Assembly: GCA_003963145.1 (NCBI GenBank)
Contig: RXJJ01000003.1
Location: 238,146 to 302,145 of the forward strand
Direction: 5' to 3'
Length of the DNA: 64,000 nucleotides
From: Bradyrhizobiaceae bacterium
GTDB taxonomy: Bacteria > Pseudomonadota > Alphaproteobacteria > Rhizobiales > Xanthobacteraceae
Shown here: piece by piece, positions 55,394 through 64,000 of the stretch
How the letters are laid out: each line of letters begins with the position of its first letter
How positions within the stretch are numbered: position 1 is the first letter of the stretch
Position numbers and translations under genes: made by a program
The notes under the pieces: model-generated
The model's database searches: none
What the model saw: only the letters and a program-made list of their open reading frames with translations
What the model was told of the DNA's origin: nothing

Positions 55394-58189
55394 ATGGACA
55401 GCTTAACCCTAGAACGGTCTCACCGGGACCTTCTGCATTTCAATCCCGAGAAGATCTCGCGAGAGGTCGATGCGCTGGCGAACAAGCATGCCGGCAATGA
55501 CGACGCATTCCGCGCCGCGATCACGCAGCTTCTCAAGACTGAAATGACGCAAGCGCGGGACGCCGCGCAGGCGGAATTACTCAAGGACCGGCATGGTCGC
55601 GCCTGCGCGGAACGGCTTTGCTATGTGCAGGACGAGGTCATCCGCATTCTCTACAATGCCGCGACCAAGCATCTGTATCGTTCGCACACGCCGTCCGATT
55701 CCGAACGCATGGCGGTGGTCGCGACCGGCGGCTATGGCCGAGGCCTGATGGCTCCGGAATCCGACATCGACCTGCTTTTCATCCTGCCCTACAAGCAAAC
55801 CGCCTGGGGTGAACAGGTCGCCGAAGTCATCCTGTATTGCCTGTGGGACATGGGACTGAAGGTCGGGCACGCCACCCGCTCGATCGACGAGTGCATCCGA
55901 CAGGCCCTCGCCGATATCACGATCCGCACGGCCGTCCTTGAGACGCGCTACCTCACCGGCGACAAGGCGCTGTGCGACGAACTGATGGTGCGGTTCGACA
56001 ACGAGGTGGTGCAAGGCACCGCCGCCCAGTTCGTCACAGCAAAGCTTGCCGAACGCGAGGAACGGCTGCGCCGCGCCGGCCAGTCGCGCTATCTGGTCGA
56101 GCCGAATGTGAAGGACGGCAAGGGCGGACTGCGCGACCTCCACACCCTGTTCTGGATCGCGAAATATGTCTACCGCGTCCGCGACACGGATGAACTCGTC
56201 AAACGCGGCGTATTCGATCCCGCCGAATACCGTATCTTCCGCCGCTGCGAGGACTTTCTCTGGTCGGTCCGCTGCAACATTCATTTCTATACCGGACGCG
56301 CCGAGGAGCGGCTGTCGTTCGACATGCAGCGCGAGATCGCCCAGCGGCTCGGCTATACCTCGCATCCCGGCATGCAGGATGTCGAACGCTTCATGAAGCA
56401 CTATTTCCTGGTCGCAAAGGACGTCGGCGATCTCACCGCTATTCTTTGCGCCAAGCTGGAGGAGCAGGAAGCCAAGCCCGCACCGGCACTCAGCCGCATG
56501 ATGGACAAGCTGCGTCCACAGCGAAAGCACGGCAAGGTGCCGGGCTCCGCCGACTTCGTGGTCGATAACGCCCGCATCAATCTCGCCAACGCAAATGTAT
56601 TCAAGACCGACCCTGTCAATCTGATCCGCATTTTCCGTCTGGCGCAGAAGAACAACCTTGCCTTCCATCCCGATGCCATGCGCCTCGCGACGCGTTCGCT
56701 CGGTCTGATCACGCCTCAACTCCGCGAAAATCCGGAAGCCAACAAGCTCTTCATGGAGATTCTCACCTCGGAGAATGCCGAGACGGTTTTGCGCCGGATG
56801 AACGAAACAGGCGTGCTCGGCCATTTCATCCGGGCCTTCGGCCGCATCGTGTCGATGATGCAGTTCAACATGTACCACCACTATACGGTGGACGAGCACC
56901 TGCTCCGCTGTGTCGGCATCCTCCAGGAGATCGAGCGCGGCGGAAACGAGGAATTCATCGTCGCCAGCGACTTGATACGAAAGATTCGCCCCGAACACCG
57001 CGCCGTTCTTTACATGACGGTGTTTCTCCACGACATCGCCAAGGGCCGGCCGGAGGATCACTCGATCGCGGGCGCCAAGGTTGCGCGCCGGCTTTGTCCT
57101 CGCTTCGGTTTCAATGCGGCCGATACCGAGCTGATCGCCTGGCTGATCCAGGAGCATCTGACGATGTCCACCGTCGCGCAGTCGCGTGATTTGTCCGACC
57201 GCAAGACCATCGAGAATTTCGCCGCCGTGGTGCAGTCGGTCGAGCAGATGAAGCTTCTGACCATCCTTACCACCGCCGACATTCGCGGCGTCGGTCCCGG
57301 CGTGTGGAACGGCTGGAAGGCCCAGCTTCTGCGCACGCTGTATTACGAAACCGAGCCCGTGCTGACCGGCGGCTTCTCGGAGGTCAATCGCGCCCAGCGC
57401 ATCAACGCCGCACAGGCCGAATTCCGCGCCAATTTCACCGAATGGCCGCCGGAAGAGCTCGATGCCTATATCGCCCGGCATTATCCGGCCTATTGGCTCA
57501 AGGTCGATCTGCCGCGCAAGATTCGCCATGCCCGCTTCGTTCATGCGAGCGATCCGAAAGCCAACAAATTGTCGATCAATGTCGGCTTCGACGAGGCGCG
57601 TGGCGTCACCGAACTGACGATACTGGCGCCGGACCATCCCTATCTGCTCTCGATCATCGCCGGTGCCTGCGCCGCAGCCGGCGCCAACATTGTGGACGCG
57701 CAGATCTACACCACCACGGACGGACTTGCGCTCGACACCATCGCAATCTCACGCGAATACGACAGGGATGACGATGAGGCGCGGCGCGCCACGCGCATCG
57801 GCGAAATGATCGAGCAAGTGCTGGAAGGCAAATTGCGGCTGCCTGAAATCGTGGCCAAACGTATCGCGTCGAAGGCGAAACCGAAGCCCTTCGTGATCGA
57901 GCCCGATGTTATCATCAACAACCAGTGGTCGGACCGCTTCACGGTGATCGAGGTCTCCGCGCTCGACCGGCCGGGCCTTTTGTATCAGCTCACCAACGCG
58001 ATCTCGAAACTCAACCTCAATATCGGTTCCGCCCATGTCGCAACCTTCGGCGAGCGAGCGCGCGACGTTTTTTACGTCACCGATCTGATGGGCGAGCAGA
58101 TCAATACGCCGACACGACAGGCCGCGATCAAGCGCGCTGTCGTGCATCTTCTCGCCAACGGCGAGGCCGCGGACAAACCCGCGGCCTGA
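55394..58189 (+). CDS. glnD: Bifunctional PII uridylyltransferase / uridylyl-removing enzyme
   Basis: A 931-residue nitrogen sensor that uridylylates PII proteins under nitrogen limitation and deuridylylates them when glutamine is high. The nucleotidyltransferase domain (about 60-280) has VATGGYGRGLMAPESDIDLLFI with the Gly-Gly and Asp-x-Asp motif; the HD hydrolase domain (about 470-620) has FLHDIAKGRPEDHS; two ACT domains close the protein (about 730-815 and 845-925). The start at ATG 55394 gives the family length and a MDS start; GTG 55358 would add 12 residues. It is probably transcribed alone. Confidence 0.97.
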   Translation: MDSLTLERSHRDLLHFNPEKISREVDALANKHAGNDDAFRAAITQLLKTEMTQARDAAQAELLKDRHGRACAERLCYVQDEVIRILYNAATKHLYRSHTPSDSERMAVVATGGYGRGLMAPESDIDLLFILPYKQTAWGEQVAEVILYCLWDMGLKVGHATRSIDECIRQALADITIRTAVLETRYLTGDKALCDELMVRFDNEVVQGTAAQFVTAKLAEREERLRRAGQSRYLVEPNVKDGKGGLRDLHTLFWIAKYVYRVRDTDELVKRGVFDPAEYRIFRRCEDFLWSVRCNIHFYTGRAEERLSFDMQREIAQRLGYTSHPGMQDVERFMKHYFLVAKDVGDLTAILCAKLEEQEAKPAPALSRMMDKLRPQRKHGKVPGSADFVVDNARINLANANVFKTDPVNLIRIFRLAQKNNLAFHPDAMRLATRSLGLITPQLRENPEANKLFMEILTSENAETVLRRMNETGVLGHFIRAFGRIVSMMQFNMYHHYTVDEHLLRCVGILQEIERGGNEEFIVASDLIRKIRPEHRAVLYMTVFLHDIAKGRPEDHSIAGAKVARRLCPRFGFNAADTELIAWLIQEHLTMSTVAQSRDLSDRKTIENFAAVVQSVEQMKLLTILTTADIRGVGPGVWNGWKAQLLRTLYYETEPVLTGGFSEVNRAQRINAAQAEFRANFTEWPPEELDAYIARHYPAYWLKVDLPRKIRHARFVHASDPKANKLSINVGFDEARGVTELTILAPDHPYLLSIIAGACAAAGANIVDAQIYTTTDGLALDTIAISREYDRDDDEARRATRIGEMIEQVLEGKLRLPEIVAKRIASKAKPKPFVIEPDVIINNQWSDRFTVIEVSALDRPGLLYQLTNAISKLNLNIGSAHVATFGERARDVFYVTDLMGEQINTPTRQAAIKRAVVHLLANGEAADKPAA

Positions 58190-58205
58190 GCGGCCGTCCG
58201 CGACC

Positions 58206-58246
58206 TTAATCCGCGTTAACCTTCCCTTTACCCGCCCTTAAACCGC
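58206..58246 (+). promoter_or_regulatory. Cluster of TTAA boxes upstream of PBP1A, CtrA-like
   Basis: Three TTAA boxes lie at 58206, 58216 (TTAACC) and 58238 (TTAAACC), in the 102-base gap before the PBP1A start. The first two are spaced by 6 bases, one short of the canonical TTAA-N7-TTAAC site of the cell-cycle regulator CtrA. CtrA control of an elongation peptidoglycan synthase would make biological sense, but this is only a pattern match. Confidence 0.25.
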
Positions 58247-58291
58247 CATCGCTAGCGTGTACGCAAATCCGGCGTAGGCGCCCTTTCGGAC

Positions 58292-60634
58292 ATGGTTGCG
58301 AAGCGTAAAAGAAACGGACGGCAGGAGCCGAGGTTTGAAGGTCGCGCCTCGCTTGACGGCCTGCGTCTGAACGCACGCGACCGTGTCGGCAATGATGCCG
58401 GCGAGTTCGAAGACGATCGTCCGCCACGCCGCCGCGCCGCGTCCCGCGATGAGTTCGACGAAGACGAGCCGCGCGAACAACGCAAGCCGCGCAAGACCCG
58501 CGCGCAGCCGAAGCGCGAGAAGAAGAAGGCTTCACGCGAGCGGGCTCGCGGTGGCTTTGGCCGTCTCGTCTATTGGGGCGTCGTGCTCGGGCTTTGGGCA
58601 GTCATCGCCGGGGTCGGTGTGGTGATCTGGGTCGGTGCTCATCTGCCTTCGATCCAGACGCTCGAAATTCCCAAACGCCCCCCAACCATTCAGATAGCAG
58701 GCATTGACGGCAGCATCATCGCGACGCGCGGTGACATGCCCGGCACGAACGTTCCGCTGAAGGAGCTTCCGCCCTATCTGCCTAACGCGTTCATTGCCAT
58801 CGAAGATCGCCGCTTCTATTCGCATTTCGGCATCGACCCGGTCGGTATCGCGCGCGCCGCTATCACGAACCTTCTGCACCGGGGTGTTTCGCAAGGCGGC
58901 TCGACGCTGACCCAGCAGCTTGCGAAGAACCTGTTCCTCACTCAGGAGCGTACGCTTCAGCGCAAGCTGCAGGAGGCGGAACTGGCTTTGTGGCTGGAGC
59001 GCAAATATTCCAAGGCAGAAATTCTCGAGCTTTATCTCAACCGCGTCTATTTCGGTTCCGGCGCATACGGTGTCGAAGCCGCCGCGCAGAAATATTTCGG
59101 CAAATCGGCGCGCAATGTGTCGCTCTCGGAAGCGGCAATGCTGGCCGGCCTTGTCCGCTCGCCCTCGCGCCTTGCGCCGAACCGCAACCCGGAAGGTGCG
59201 GCCAGCCGCGCCCAGACGGTGCTCACCGCAATGGCGGATGCGAAACTCATTACAGAAGCGCAGGCGCAGGCCGCCATCGCCCAACCGTCCTATGCGGTGA
59301 AACCCGCCGGCGCGGGCACCATCAATTATGTCGCCGACTGGATCGGCGAAGTGCTCGACGATCTGATCGGGCAGGTCGAGCAGAATATCGTGGTCGAAAC
59401 GTCGATCGATCCGAAACTGCAAAGCGTCGCCGAAGCCGCGGTGATCGACGAACTCGCCGCCAAAAGCGTGAAGTTCAATGTCTCGCAGGGCGCATTGGTG
59501 GCGATGACCCCCGATGGGGCGGTGCGCGCCATGGTCGGGGGCCGTAAGTATGCCGAAAGCCAGTTCAATCGCGCCGTCACGGCCAAGCGTCAGCCCGGCT
59601 CCTCGTTCAAGCCGTTCGTCTACCTCACCGCTCTGGAAGCAGGCCTGACGCCGGACACCATCCGGCAGGATGCGCCGCTCGATGTGAAGGGCTGGAAGCC
59701 GGAGAATTACAGCCACGAATATTTCGGGCCGGTCACGCTCACCCAGGCGCTGGCGATGTCGCTGAACACCGTTGCGGTGCGGCTCGGCATCGAGGTTGGA
59801 CCGCAAAACGTCGTGCGGACCGCACACCGGCTCGGCATCGCCTCCAAGCTTGACGCCAATCCTTCGATAGCGCTCGGCACCTCCGAAGTGTCGCTGACCG
59901 AGCTTGTCGGCGCTTACGGAGCATTCGCAAATAACGGGCTTGCATCCTCGCCGCACGTCATCAACCGCATCCGCACACCCGAGGGCAAGGTTCTTTATAC
60001 GCGCACGCCAGACCCGGCCGCGCAGGTGGTCGATCCGCGTTATGTCGGCATGATGAACACGATGATGCACGAAACGCTCGTCACAGGAACGGCGAGGAAG
60101 GCCGACATTCCCGGCTGGTACGCCGCAGGCAAGACCGGCACCAGCCAGGATTTCCGCGATGCCTGGTTCATCGGCTACACCGCCAACCTTGTCACCGGCG
60201 TCTGGCTCGGCAACGACGACAATTCGCCGACCAAAAAAGCCACCGGCGGCGGATTGCCGGTGGAAATCTGGACCCGTTTCATGAAGGCCGCACACGAGAA
60301 TGTGCCGGTCGCCGACCTGCCGAATTCGCAATATGCCAGTGGCGGCGGCGGGTTCCTGTCGAATTTCTTCCAGCCGGCGGCGCGCAGCAGCACCCAGCAG
60401 ATCGCGCCGCGGCCTGTTCCGCCAGGCAATCCGGCCAATAGCGGCAATGTTTATGCGGGTAGCAACAATCCGCCTCAGCCGGTTCAACAGCCGCAGCGGC
60501 CTTATGCGCCGCCAGCTTATTACCCGAACGCACGTCCGCCGGTCGCGCAAACCTCGGCGCGGCCTGAAGCGGCAAGCGGGCTTGGCGGAGGCGGCTGGCT
60601 GATGGATCGCCTGTTCGGCGGCGGAAGAGACTGA
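58292..60634 (+). CDS. Class A penicillin-binding protein (PBP1A)
   Basis: A 780-residue bifunctional peptidoglycan synthase. The N-terminal 88 residues are highly charged (cytosolic), then one membrane helix (about 90-115). The GT51 domain (about 140-320) holds FIAIEDRRFYSHFGIDPVG with catalytic Glu and GGSTLTQQLAKNLFLTQ. The transpeptidase domain (about 390-660) holds SxxK in QPGSSFKPFVYL (about 436), SLNT (about 491) and KTGTS (about 613). A Pro/Gln-rich tail of about 110 residues follows. It ends 10 bases before the convergent YgjP-type gene. Confidence 0.96.
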   Translation: MVAKRKRNGRQEPRFEGRASLDGLRLNARDRVGNDAGEFEDDRPPRRRAASRDEFDEDEPREQRKPRKTRAQPKREKKKASRERARGGFGRLVYWGVVLGLWAVIAGVGVVIWVGAHLPSIQTLEIPKRPPTIQIAGIDGSIIATRGDMPGTNVPLKELPPYLPNAFIAIEDRRFYSHFGIDPVGIARAAITNLLHRGVSQGGSTLTQQLAKNLFLTQERTLQRKLQEAELALWLERKYSKAEILELYLNRVYFGSGAYGVEAAAQKYFGKSARNVSLSEAAMLAGLVRSPSRLAPNRNPEGAASRAQTVLTAMADAKLITEAQAQAAIAQPSYAVKPAGAGTINYVADWIGEVLDDLIGQVEQNIVVETSIDPKLQSVAEAAVIDELAAKSVKFNVSQGALVAMTPDGAVRAMVGGRKYAESQFNRAVTAKRQPGSSFKPFVYLTALEAGLTPDTIRQDAPLDVKGWKPENYSHEYFGPVTLTQALAMSLNTVAVRLGIEVGPQNVVRTAHRLGIASKLDANPSIALGTSEVSLTELVGAYGAFANNGLASSPHVINRIRTPEGKVLYTRTPDPAAQVVDPRYVGMMNTMMHETLVTGTARKADIPGWYAAGKTGTSQDFRDAWFIGYTANLVTGVWLGNDDNSPTKKATGGGLPVEIWTRFMKAAHENVPVADLPNSQYASGGGGFLSNFFQPAARSSTQQIAPRPVPPGNPANSGNVYAGSNNPPQPVQQPQRPYAPPAYYPNARPPVAQTSARPEAASGLGGGGWLMDRLFGGGRD

Positions 60635-60644
60635 CGCGCCGACC

Positions 60645-61400
60645 TTAGTCTTTCACACCGTAACGGTGCAGATCGTTGCCGTGCGTATCGAGCCACTTCT
60701 TGGCGCGCTCGGTCTGCGGGCAGATTTTCCCCACGACCTTCCAGAACCGGGCCGAATGATTCATCTCCACCAGATGCGCGACTTCATGCGCGGCGAGATA
60801 ATCCAGCACGTAGGGCGGCGCGAGGATCAGCCGCCATGAGAACGACAGCGAGCCGGCCGAGGTGCACGAACCCCACCGGCTGGATTGATCGCGAATGGTG
60901 ATGCGCTTAACCTTGACGCCGAGGACTTCGGCGTAATAGTCGGCGGCCTTGGTGAGGTCGCGGCGCGCCTCGCGCTTGAGAAAATCGAGCACGCGCCGTT
61001 CCACATGCGGCAAACCGCCGGCGGCGCAGAGGATTTTTTCGCCGCTATCGCGCGTTTCCTGCCAGACCGTGCCGCGCTCGCCCGCACGATGGACAATCTT
61101 GTGCGCCACGCCGCGCAGCGGCAGCGAGGTCCCGGTCGAAAACGGCGCGGCCTTGGGTAATCCGCCAAGACGCGCGGCGATCCAGGCGCCGTGGCGCTGC
61201 GCAAAATCCTTGGCGTCGGCGAGATTGCCGCGCGGCGGCATGGTCAGAATCGCCTGACGCGCGCTCGGATGAATCCGGAGCGTGTATCGCCGGGCTTTTC
61301 GATGCCGTCTGAGCTGAACGGGATAAATCGACGCACCGATTTTCACGGCAAGCGTGCGTGGTTCGGTCGGACGGCGGTAGAGAAGCGCGCGAAAAGCCAT
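60645..61400 (-). CDS. YgjP/SprT-like metal-dependent hydrolase
   Basis: A 251-residue protein of the YgjP (DUF45, PF01863) family with the HExxH-type zinc site in YLAAHEVAHLVEMNHSARFWK (about residues 200-220) and the preceding ITIRDQSSRWGSCTSAGSLSFSWRLI hallmark. The likely role is a cytosolic metalloprotease; the substrate is unknown. Met 61400 (MAFRALLYRRP) is chosen as start; the 28 open codons upstream look non-coding. It is tail to tail with PBP1A (gap of 10 bases). Confidence 0.9.
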   Translation of the reverse strand: MAFRALLYRRPTEPRTLAVKIGASIYPVQLRRHRKARRYTLRIHPSARQAILTMPPRGNLADAKDFAQRHGAWIAARLGGLPKAAPFSTGTSLPLRGVAHKIVHRAGERGTVWQETRDSGEKILCAAGGLPHVERRVLDFLKREARRDLTKAADYYAEVLGVKVKRITIRDQSSRWGSCTSAGSLSFSWRLILAPPYVLDYLAAHEVAHLVEMNHSARFWKVVGKICPQTERAKKWLDTHGNDLHRYGVKD

Positions 61401-61739
61401 GTCGAGAGGTCCGGAGGAGAGGATTTCGCCCGGATTCTGCCATATCCGCCGCCAGTGGAATTCATCGGCGCAAAAACAAATCATTTGCCCAATATATCGT
61501 GGTTTTGTGATCCCTGCCTCCTACGGGCTGGGCCATGAAACAGAACATTTGGATTCATAACTTCTAGAAAAAGGCGATCGACCCGCCACCTTCAGGGTCA
61601 CTTTATGTCCGGCTCGCAAAGGCAAAAATAACACCGACAAAACAAAAGCTTACCAAGCCCTACCGCGAATCCGGGAGGTCAAGAAATCGGAAAATGCAGC
61701 AAACAGTGGCTTTTTGCTGCCAAAGACCCGGATCCGCGG
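61401..61739. other. Intergenic region between the YgjP-type gene and phaZ
   Basis: These 339 bases separate two minus-strand genes. I find no gene, tRNA or strong terminator. The stretch around 61600-61700 is comparatively AT-rich with aaa and ttt runs and may hold the promoter of the YgjP-type gene and the 3' end of the phaZ transcript. Confidence 0.5.
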
Positions 61740-63077
61740 CTATTCCGCCGCCAGCGCGGCGGGAACCAGACCGGGTATGGAGCGGGCGGACGACACCATA
61801 AAATCGGAGATTCGCGGCAGAATTTCCGAACGGAAGCGAGAGCCGTTGAACACGCCGTAATGACCGACGCCCTTCTGCACGTAATGCACGCGCCGCTCGT
61901 TGGGAATCGATGTGCACAATCCGTGGGTTGCCTCGGTCTGGCCGAGACCTGAAATATCGTCGTGCTCGCCCTCCACCGTCATCAACGCCGTGCGATAAAT
62001 CCGCGAGGGGTCCACCTTCTTGCCGCGATGGGTCATGGTGCCGAGCGGCAGCGCGTGCTTGATGAACACGGTGTCGACCGTTTGCAGATAAAATTCTGCG
62101 GTCAGATCCATCACCGCCAGATACTCATCATAAAAATCCCGATGCTTGTCGACCAGATCGCCGTCGCCCTTCACCAGATTGGCAAAAAGCTTCTTGTGGG
62201 CTTCCAGATGGCGATCGAGATTCATGCTGACAAAGCCGGTGAGCTGCAGGAAGCCCGGATAGACGTCCCGCATGAAACCGGGATGCGGAAACGGCACCTT
62301 GGTGATGACGTGGCTCTGAAACCAGTTGAGGCCCTTGTCGCCTGCCAGCTGATTAACGGCGGTGGGGTTGCGGCGCGTGTCGATCGGACCGCCCATCAGC
62401 GTCATCGACACCGGGATGTAGGGATCGTTCTCCGCTTCCATCCGCGACACCGCGGCCAGAACCGGCACAGAGGGCTGACACACCGCGACGATATGGATGT
62501 TGCCGCCGAGCGCATGCAGCATCTCGATGACATAATCGACATAGTCCTCAAGATCGAAGCGCCCCGCCGCAAGCGGGACCATGCGGGCGTCGCTCCAGTC
62601 GGTGATATAGACCTCGTGATTGGGTAGGAACGCTTCGACCGTGCCGCGCAGAAGCGTCGCGTAGTGGCCAGACATCGGCGCGACGATCAGCACGCGCGGC
62701 TGCGGTTCGCGCAGCGGGCGCACGAAATGGCGCTGAAAATAAAGCAGGCGGCAGAATGGTTTTTCCCACACCGACTTGGTCTCGACAGGCGTGCGCACGC
62801 CCTGCACCTGGGTGTCGGTGATACGCCATTCCGGTTTGCCATAACGGCGGGTGGTGCGCTCGAACACCTCGCAGCTGGCCGCAACCGATTTGCCGAATTC
62901 AGTATTGGTGAGCGGGTTGAGCGGATTCTGGAACATCAGCCGCGTGGCATCCGCAAACGCCCGGGCCGGATTGAGCGAGGCCTGGCCCATCTCGTACATC
63001 CAGTACATCGGAGACGTGGCAGGTGAACTGGTTTCGACCGGCGATTCCGGTAAACGTGCAAATTCTCCGATGGGCAT
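61740..63077 (-). CDS. phaZ: Intracellular polyhydroxyalkanoate depolymerase
   Basis: A 445-residue enzyme that degrades stored PHB granules in the cytosol. The alpha/beta-hydrolase-type core includes the nucleophile motif VAVCQPSVPVLAAV, in which Cys (about 198) replaces Ser, as in the Ralstonia PhaZ1 class; Asp in VEGEHDDISG (about 370) and His in GVGHYGVFNG (about 404) complete a triad. The N-terminus has MYWMYEMGQASLNPARAFADA, typical of the family. ATG 63077 follows gaggaac at good spacing. It is divergent from the RegB-like kinase gene, so PHB breakdown may be redox-linked (inference). Confidence 0.93.
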   Translation of the reverse strand: MPIGEFARLPESPVETSSPATSPMYWMYEMGQASLNPARAFADATRLMFQNPLNPLTNTEFGKSVAASCEVFERTTRRYGKPEWRITDTQVQGVRTPVETKSVWEKPFCRLLYFQRHFVRPLREPQPRVLIVAPMSGHYATLLRGTVEAFLPNHEVYITDWSDARMVPLAAGRFDLEDYVDYVIEMLHALGGNIHIVAVCQPSVPVLAAVSRMEAENDPYIPVSMTLMGGPIDTRRNPTAVNQLAGDKGLNWFQSHVITKVPFPHPGFMRDVYPGFLQLTGFVSMNLDRHLEAHKKLFANLVKGDGDLVDKHRDFYDEYLAVMDLTAEFYLQTVDTVFIKHALPLGTMTHRGKKVDPSRIYRTALMTVEGEHDDISGLGQTEATHGLCTSIPNERRVHYVQKGVGHYGVFNGSRFRSEILPRISDFMVSSARSIPGLVPAALAAE

Positions 63078-63238
63078 TTGCGTTCCTCGATCTGTTCCGC
63101 GCCGCAACATAGTGTCGCATATGCGGCAGTCAATCCGGCTATCAGATCAGGTCTGCCTTGCATTCCGCTTAAAGGCCTATCTTCATGGTGGAACTTGATA
63201 TTCTTTCCTGCTGAGGCCCGGTTATAGTGGTGACGCCA

Positions 63239-64000
63239 TGAGCGATCTTGCGCAGCCCGGCCTGTATCATTCGCACCGAGCTGTGCGTCTCGACACGATT
63301 CTCCGGTTTCGCTGGCTGGCGGCGCTTGGACAGCTGGTAGCGATTTTCATTGTCGCGCAGGGACTGGATTTCGAAGTTCCAATCATTCCTTGCCTGACGG
63401 TGGTCGGAATTTCCGCCGCGCTTAACCTGACGCTGCAAACAGTCTTCAGCCCGGTGCACCGTCTCGATCCGCCGTTCGCAGCTCTCCTGCTGGCGATCAA
63501 CATCGCCGAACTCGCCGCCTTGTTGTTCCTGACCGGCGGCTTGCAGAATCCGTTTTCGTTTCTGTTCCTCGCGCCGGTGCTGATCTCAGCGACAGCCTTG
63601 CCGACCCGGTACACCATCGCTCTCGGTCTGCTCGCGGCGCTTTGCGCATTGGTGCTTGGATTTTTCCATTTGCCGCTGCCATGGGACAACGACGATCCTC
63701 TGGTGCTGCCGCGCACATACATGATCGGCGTGTGGCTCTCGATTGTCCTGGCGCTCGGCGTGACCAGCCTGTACGCCTTTCAGGTCACCGAGGAATCCCG
63801 CAAGCTATCGGATGCGCTCGCCGCCACCGAACTCGTTCTGACGCGCGAGCAGCATCTGACGCAGATCGACGGGCTTGCCGCCGCCGCCGCGCACGAACTT
63901 GGCACCCCGCTGTCGACCATCTTTCTGATCTCGCGCGAACTCGAGAAGCTGACGCAGGGCGTCGATCAGGGAGGCCCGCATCTGGATGAACACGTCGTCG
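63239..64000 (+). CDS. RegB/PrrB-like redox sensor histidine kinase, 5' part
   Basis: 254 codons are visible and the gene runs off the window. The start MSDLAQPGLYHSHRAVRLD leads to six hydrophobic helices (about 30-195), the RegB ubiquinone-site motif GGLQNPFSFLFLAP (about residue 103) and, at about residue 226, the H-box AAAAAHELGTPLSTIFLIS with the phospho-His. RegB-RegA systems control photosynthesis, CO2 and nitrogen fixation and respiration in response to quinone redox state. The redox-active Cys downstream of the H-box and the ATPase domain lie beyond the window. Confidence 0.9.

Noticed and set aside
55577-57637. Open frame of 686 codons on the minus strand
   Set aside because: Antisense of glnD. 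The sense frame contains the nucleotidyltransferase, HD and ACT motifs.
58532-60550. Open frame of 672 codons on the minus strand
   Set aside because: Antisense of the class A PBP gene, which has SxxK, SxN and KTG motifs in the sense frame.

Overview
The window is a 64 kb stretch of GC-rich chromosome whose genes belong almost entirely to the conserved core of an alphaproteobacterium. Gene content and neighbourhoods point to the Hyphomicrobiales family Nitrobacteraceae (the Bradyrhizobium / Rhodopseudomonas / Afipia / Nitrobacter group): aroB-aroK next to xerD and accA, the lysC...ptsP-prfA-prmC run, rpmF-mtgA-ispA, phaR with phbAB, a RegB-type redox kinase, and dispersed palindromic repeats of a style common in that group. 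The genus assignment is an inference; no rRNA gene is present. I saw no tRNA, rRNA, CRISPR array, insertion sequence, prophage or plasmid function.

Layout. 1-6 kb: the end of a DedA-type membrane protein, a J-domain protein divergent from BolA, a CNNM/CBS membrane protein, aroB-aroK (shikimate pathway), then a small membrane protein and xerD. 6-16 kb: accA, a lipoprotein L,D-transpeptidase, a TPR-methyltransferase, secA, a periplasmic parvulin and argJ. 16-20 kb: the complete dTDP-L-rhamnose operon rfbB-rfbD-rfbA-rfbC. 20-27.5 kb: an exported protein of unknown function, mutT, a NDUFAF5-like methyltransferase, the comF-grxC-nitrilase-DUF1178 operon, two DMT-type transporters, ubiG and a PH-domain membrane protein. 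27.6-37.5 kb: lysC, marC, ptsP (nitrogen PTS enzyme I), prfA-prmC, a DUF4167 protein, a methyltransferase, gloB and a DUF985 cupin. 37.5-43.7 kb: a DMT transporter, phbB and phbA, phaR, and an EAL protein with a degenerate GGDEF domain. 43.7-50 kb: rpmF, mtgA and the ispA-DUF1345-antiporter operon, then ispG. 50-64 kb: a Zur-like regulator, a patatin, mutS, glnD, a class A penicillin-binding protein, a YgjP-type metalloprotease, an intracellular PHB depolymerase and the start of a RegB-like kinase.

Functional themes. Carbon storage (phbA, phbB, phaR, phaZ) and its likely redox and nitrogen inputs (regB-like kinase, glnD, ptsP) occur together. Cell-envelope building is well represented (rfb operon, L,D-transpeptidase, mtgA, PBP1A, secA, parvulin), as is isoprenoid synthesis (ispA, ispG). 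Several genes overlap by ATGA, GTGA or TGATG junctions, and many convergent pairs meet with gaps under 12 bases or overlapping stop codons.

I did not find a clearly new multi-gene system. The items most worth a second look are: xerD has no normal start codon where its homology begins; a 30-bp palindrome lies between the Zur-like gene and the patatin; a DUF1345 protein with a channel-like C-terminus is translationally coupled to a cation/proton antiporter; an in-frame 291-bp duplication lies inside the TPR-methyltransferase; and there are three kinds of palindromic intergenic repeat, one of them present twice, both times between gene tails.
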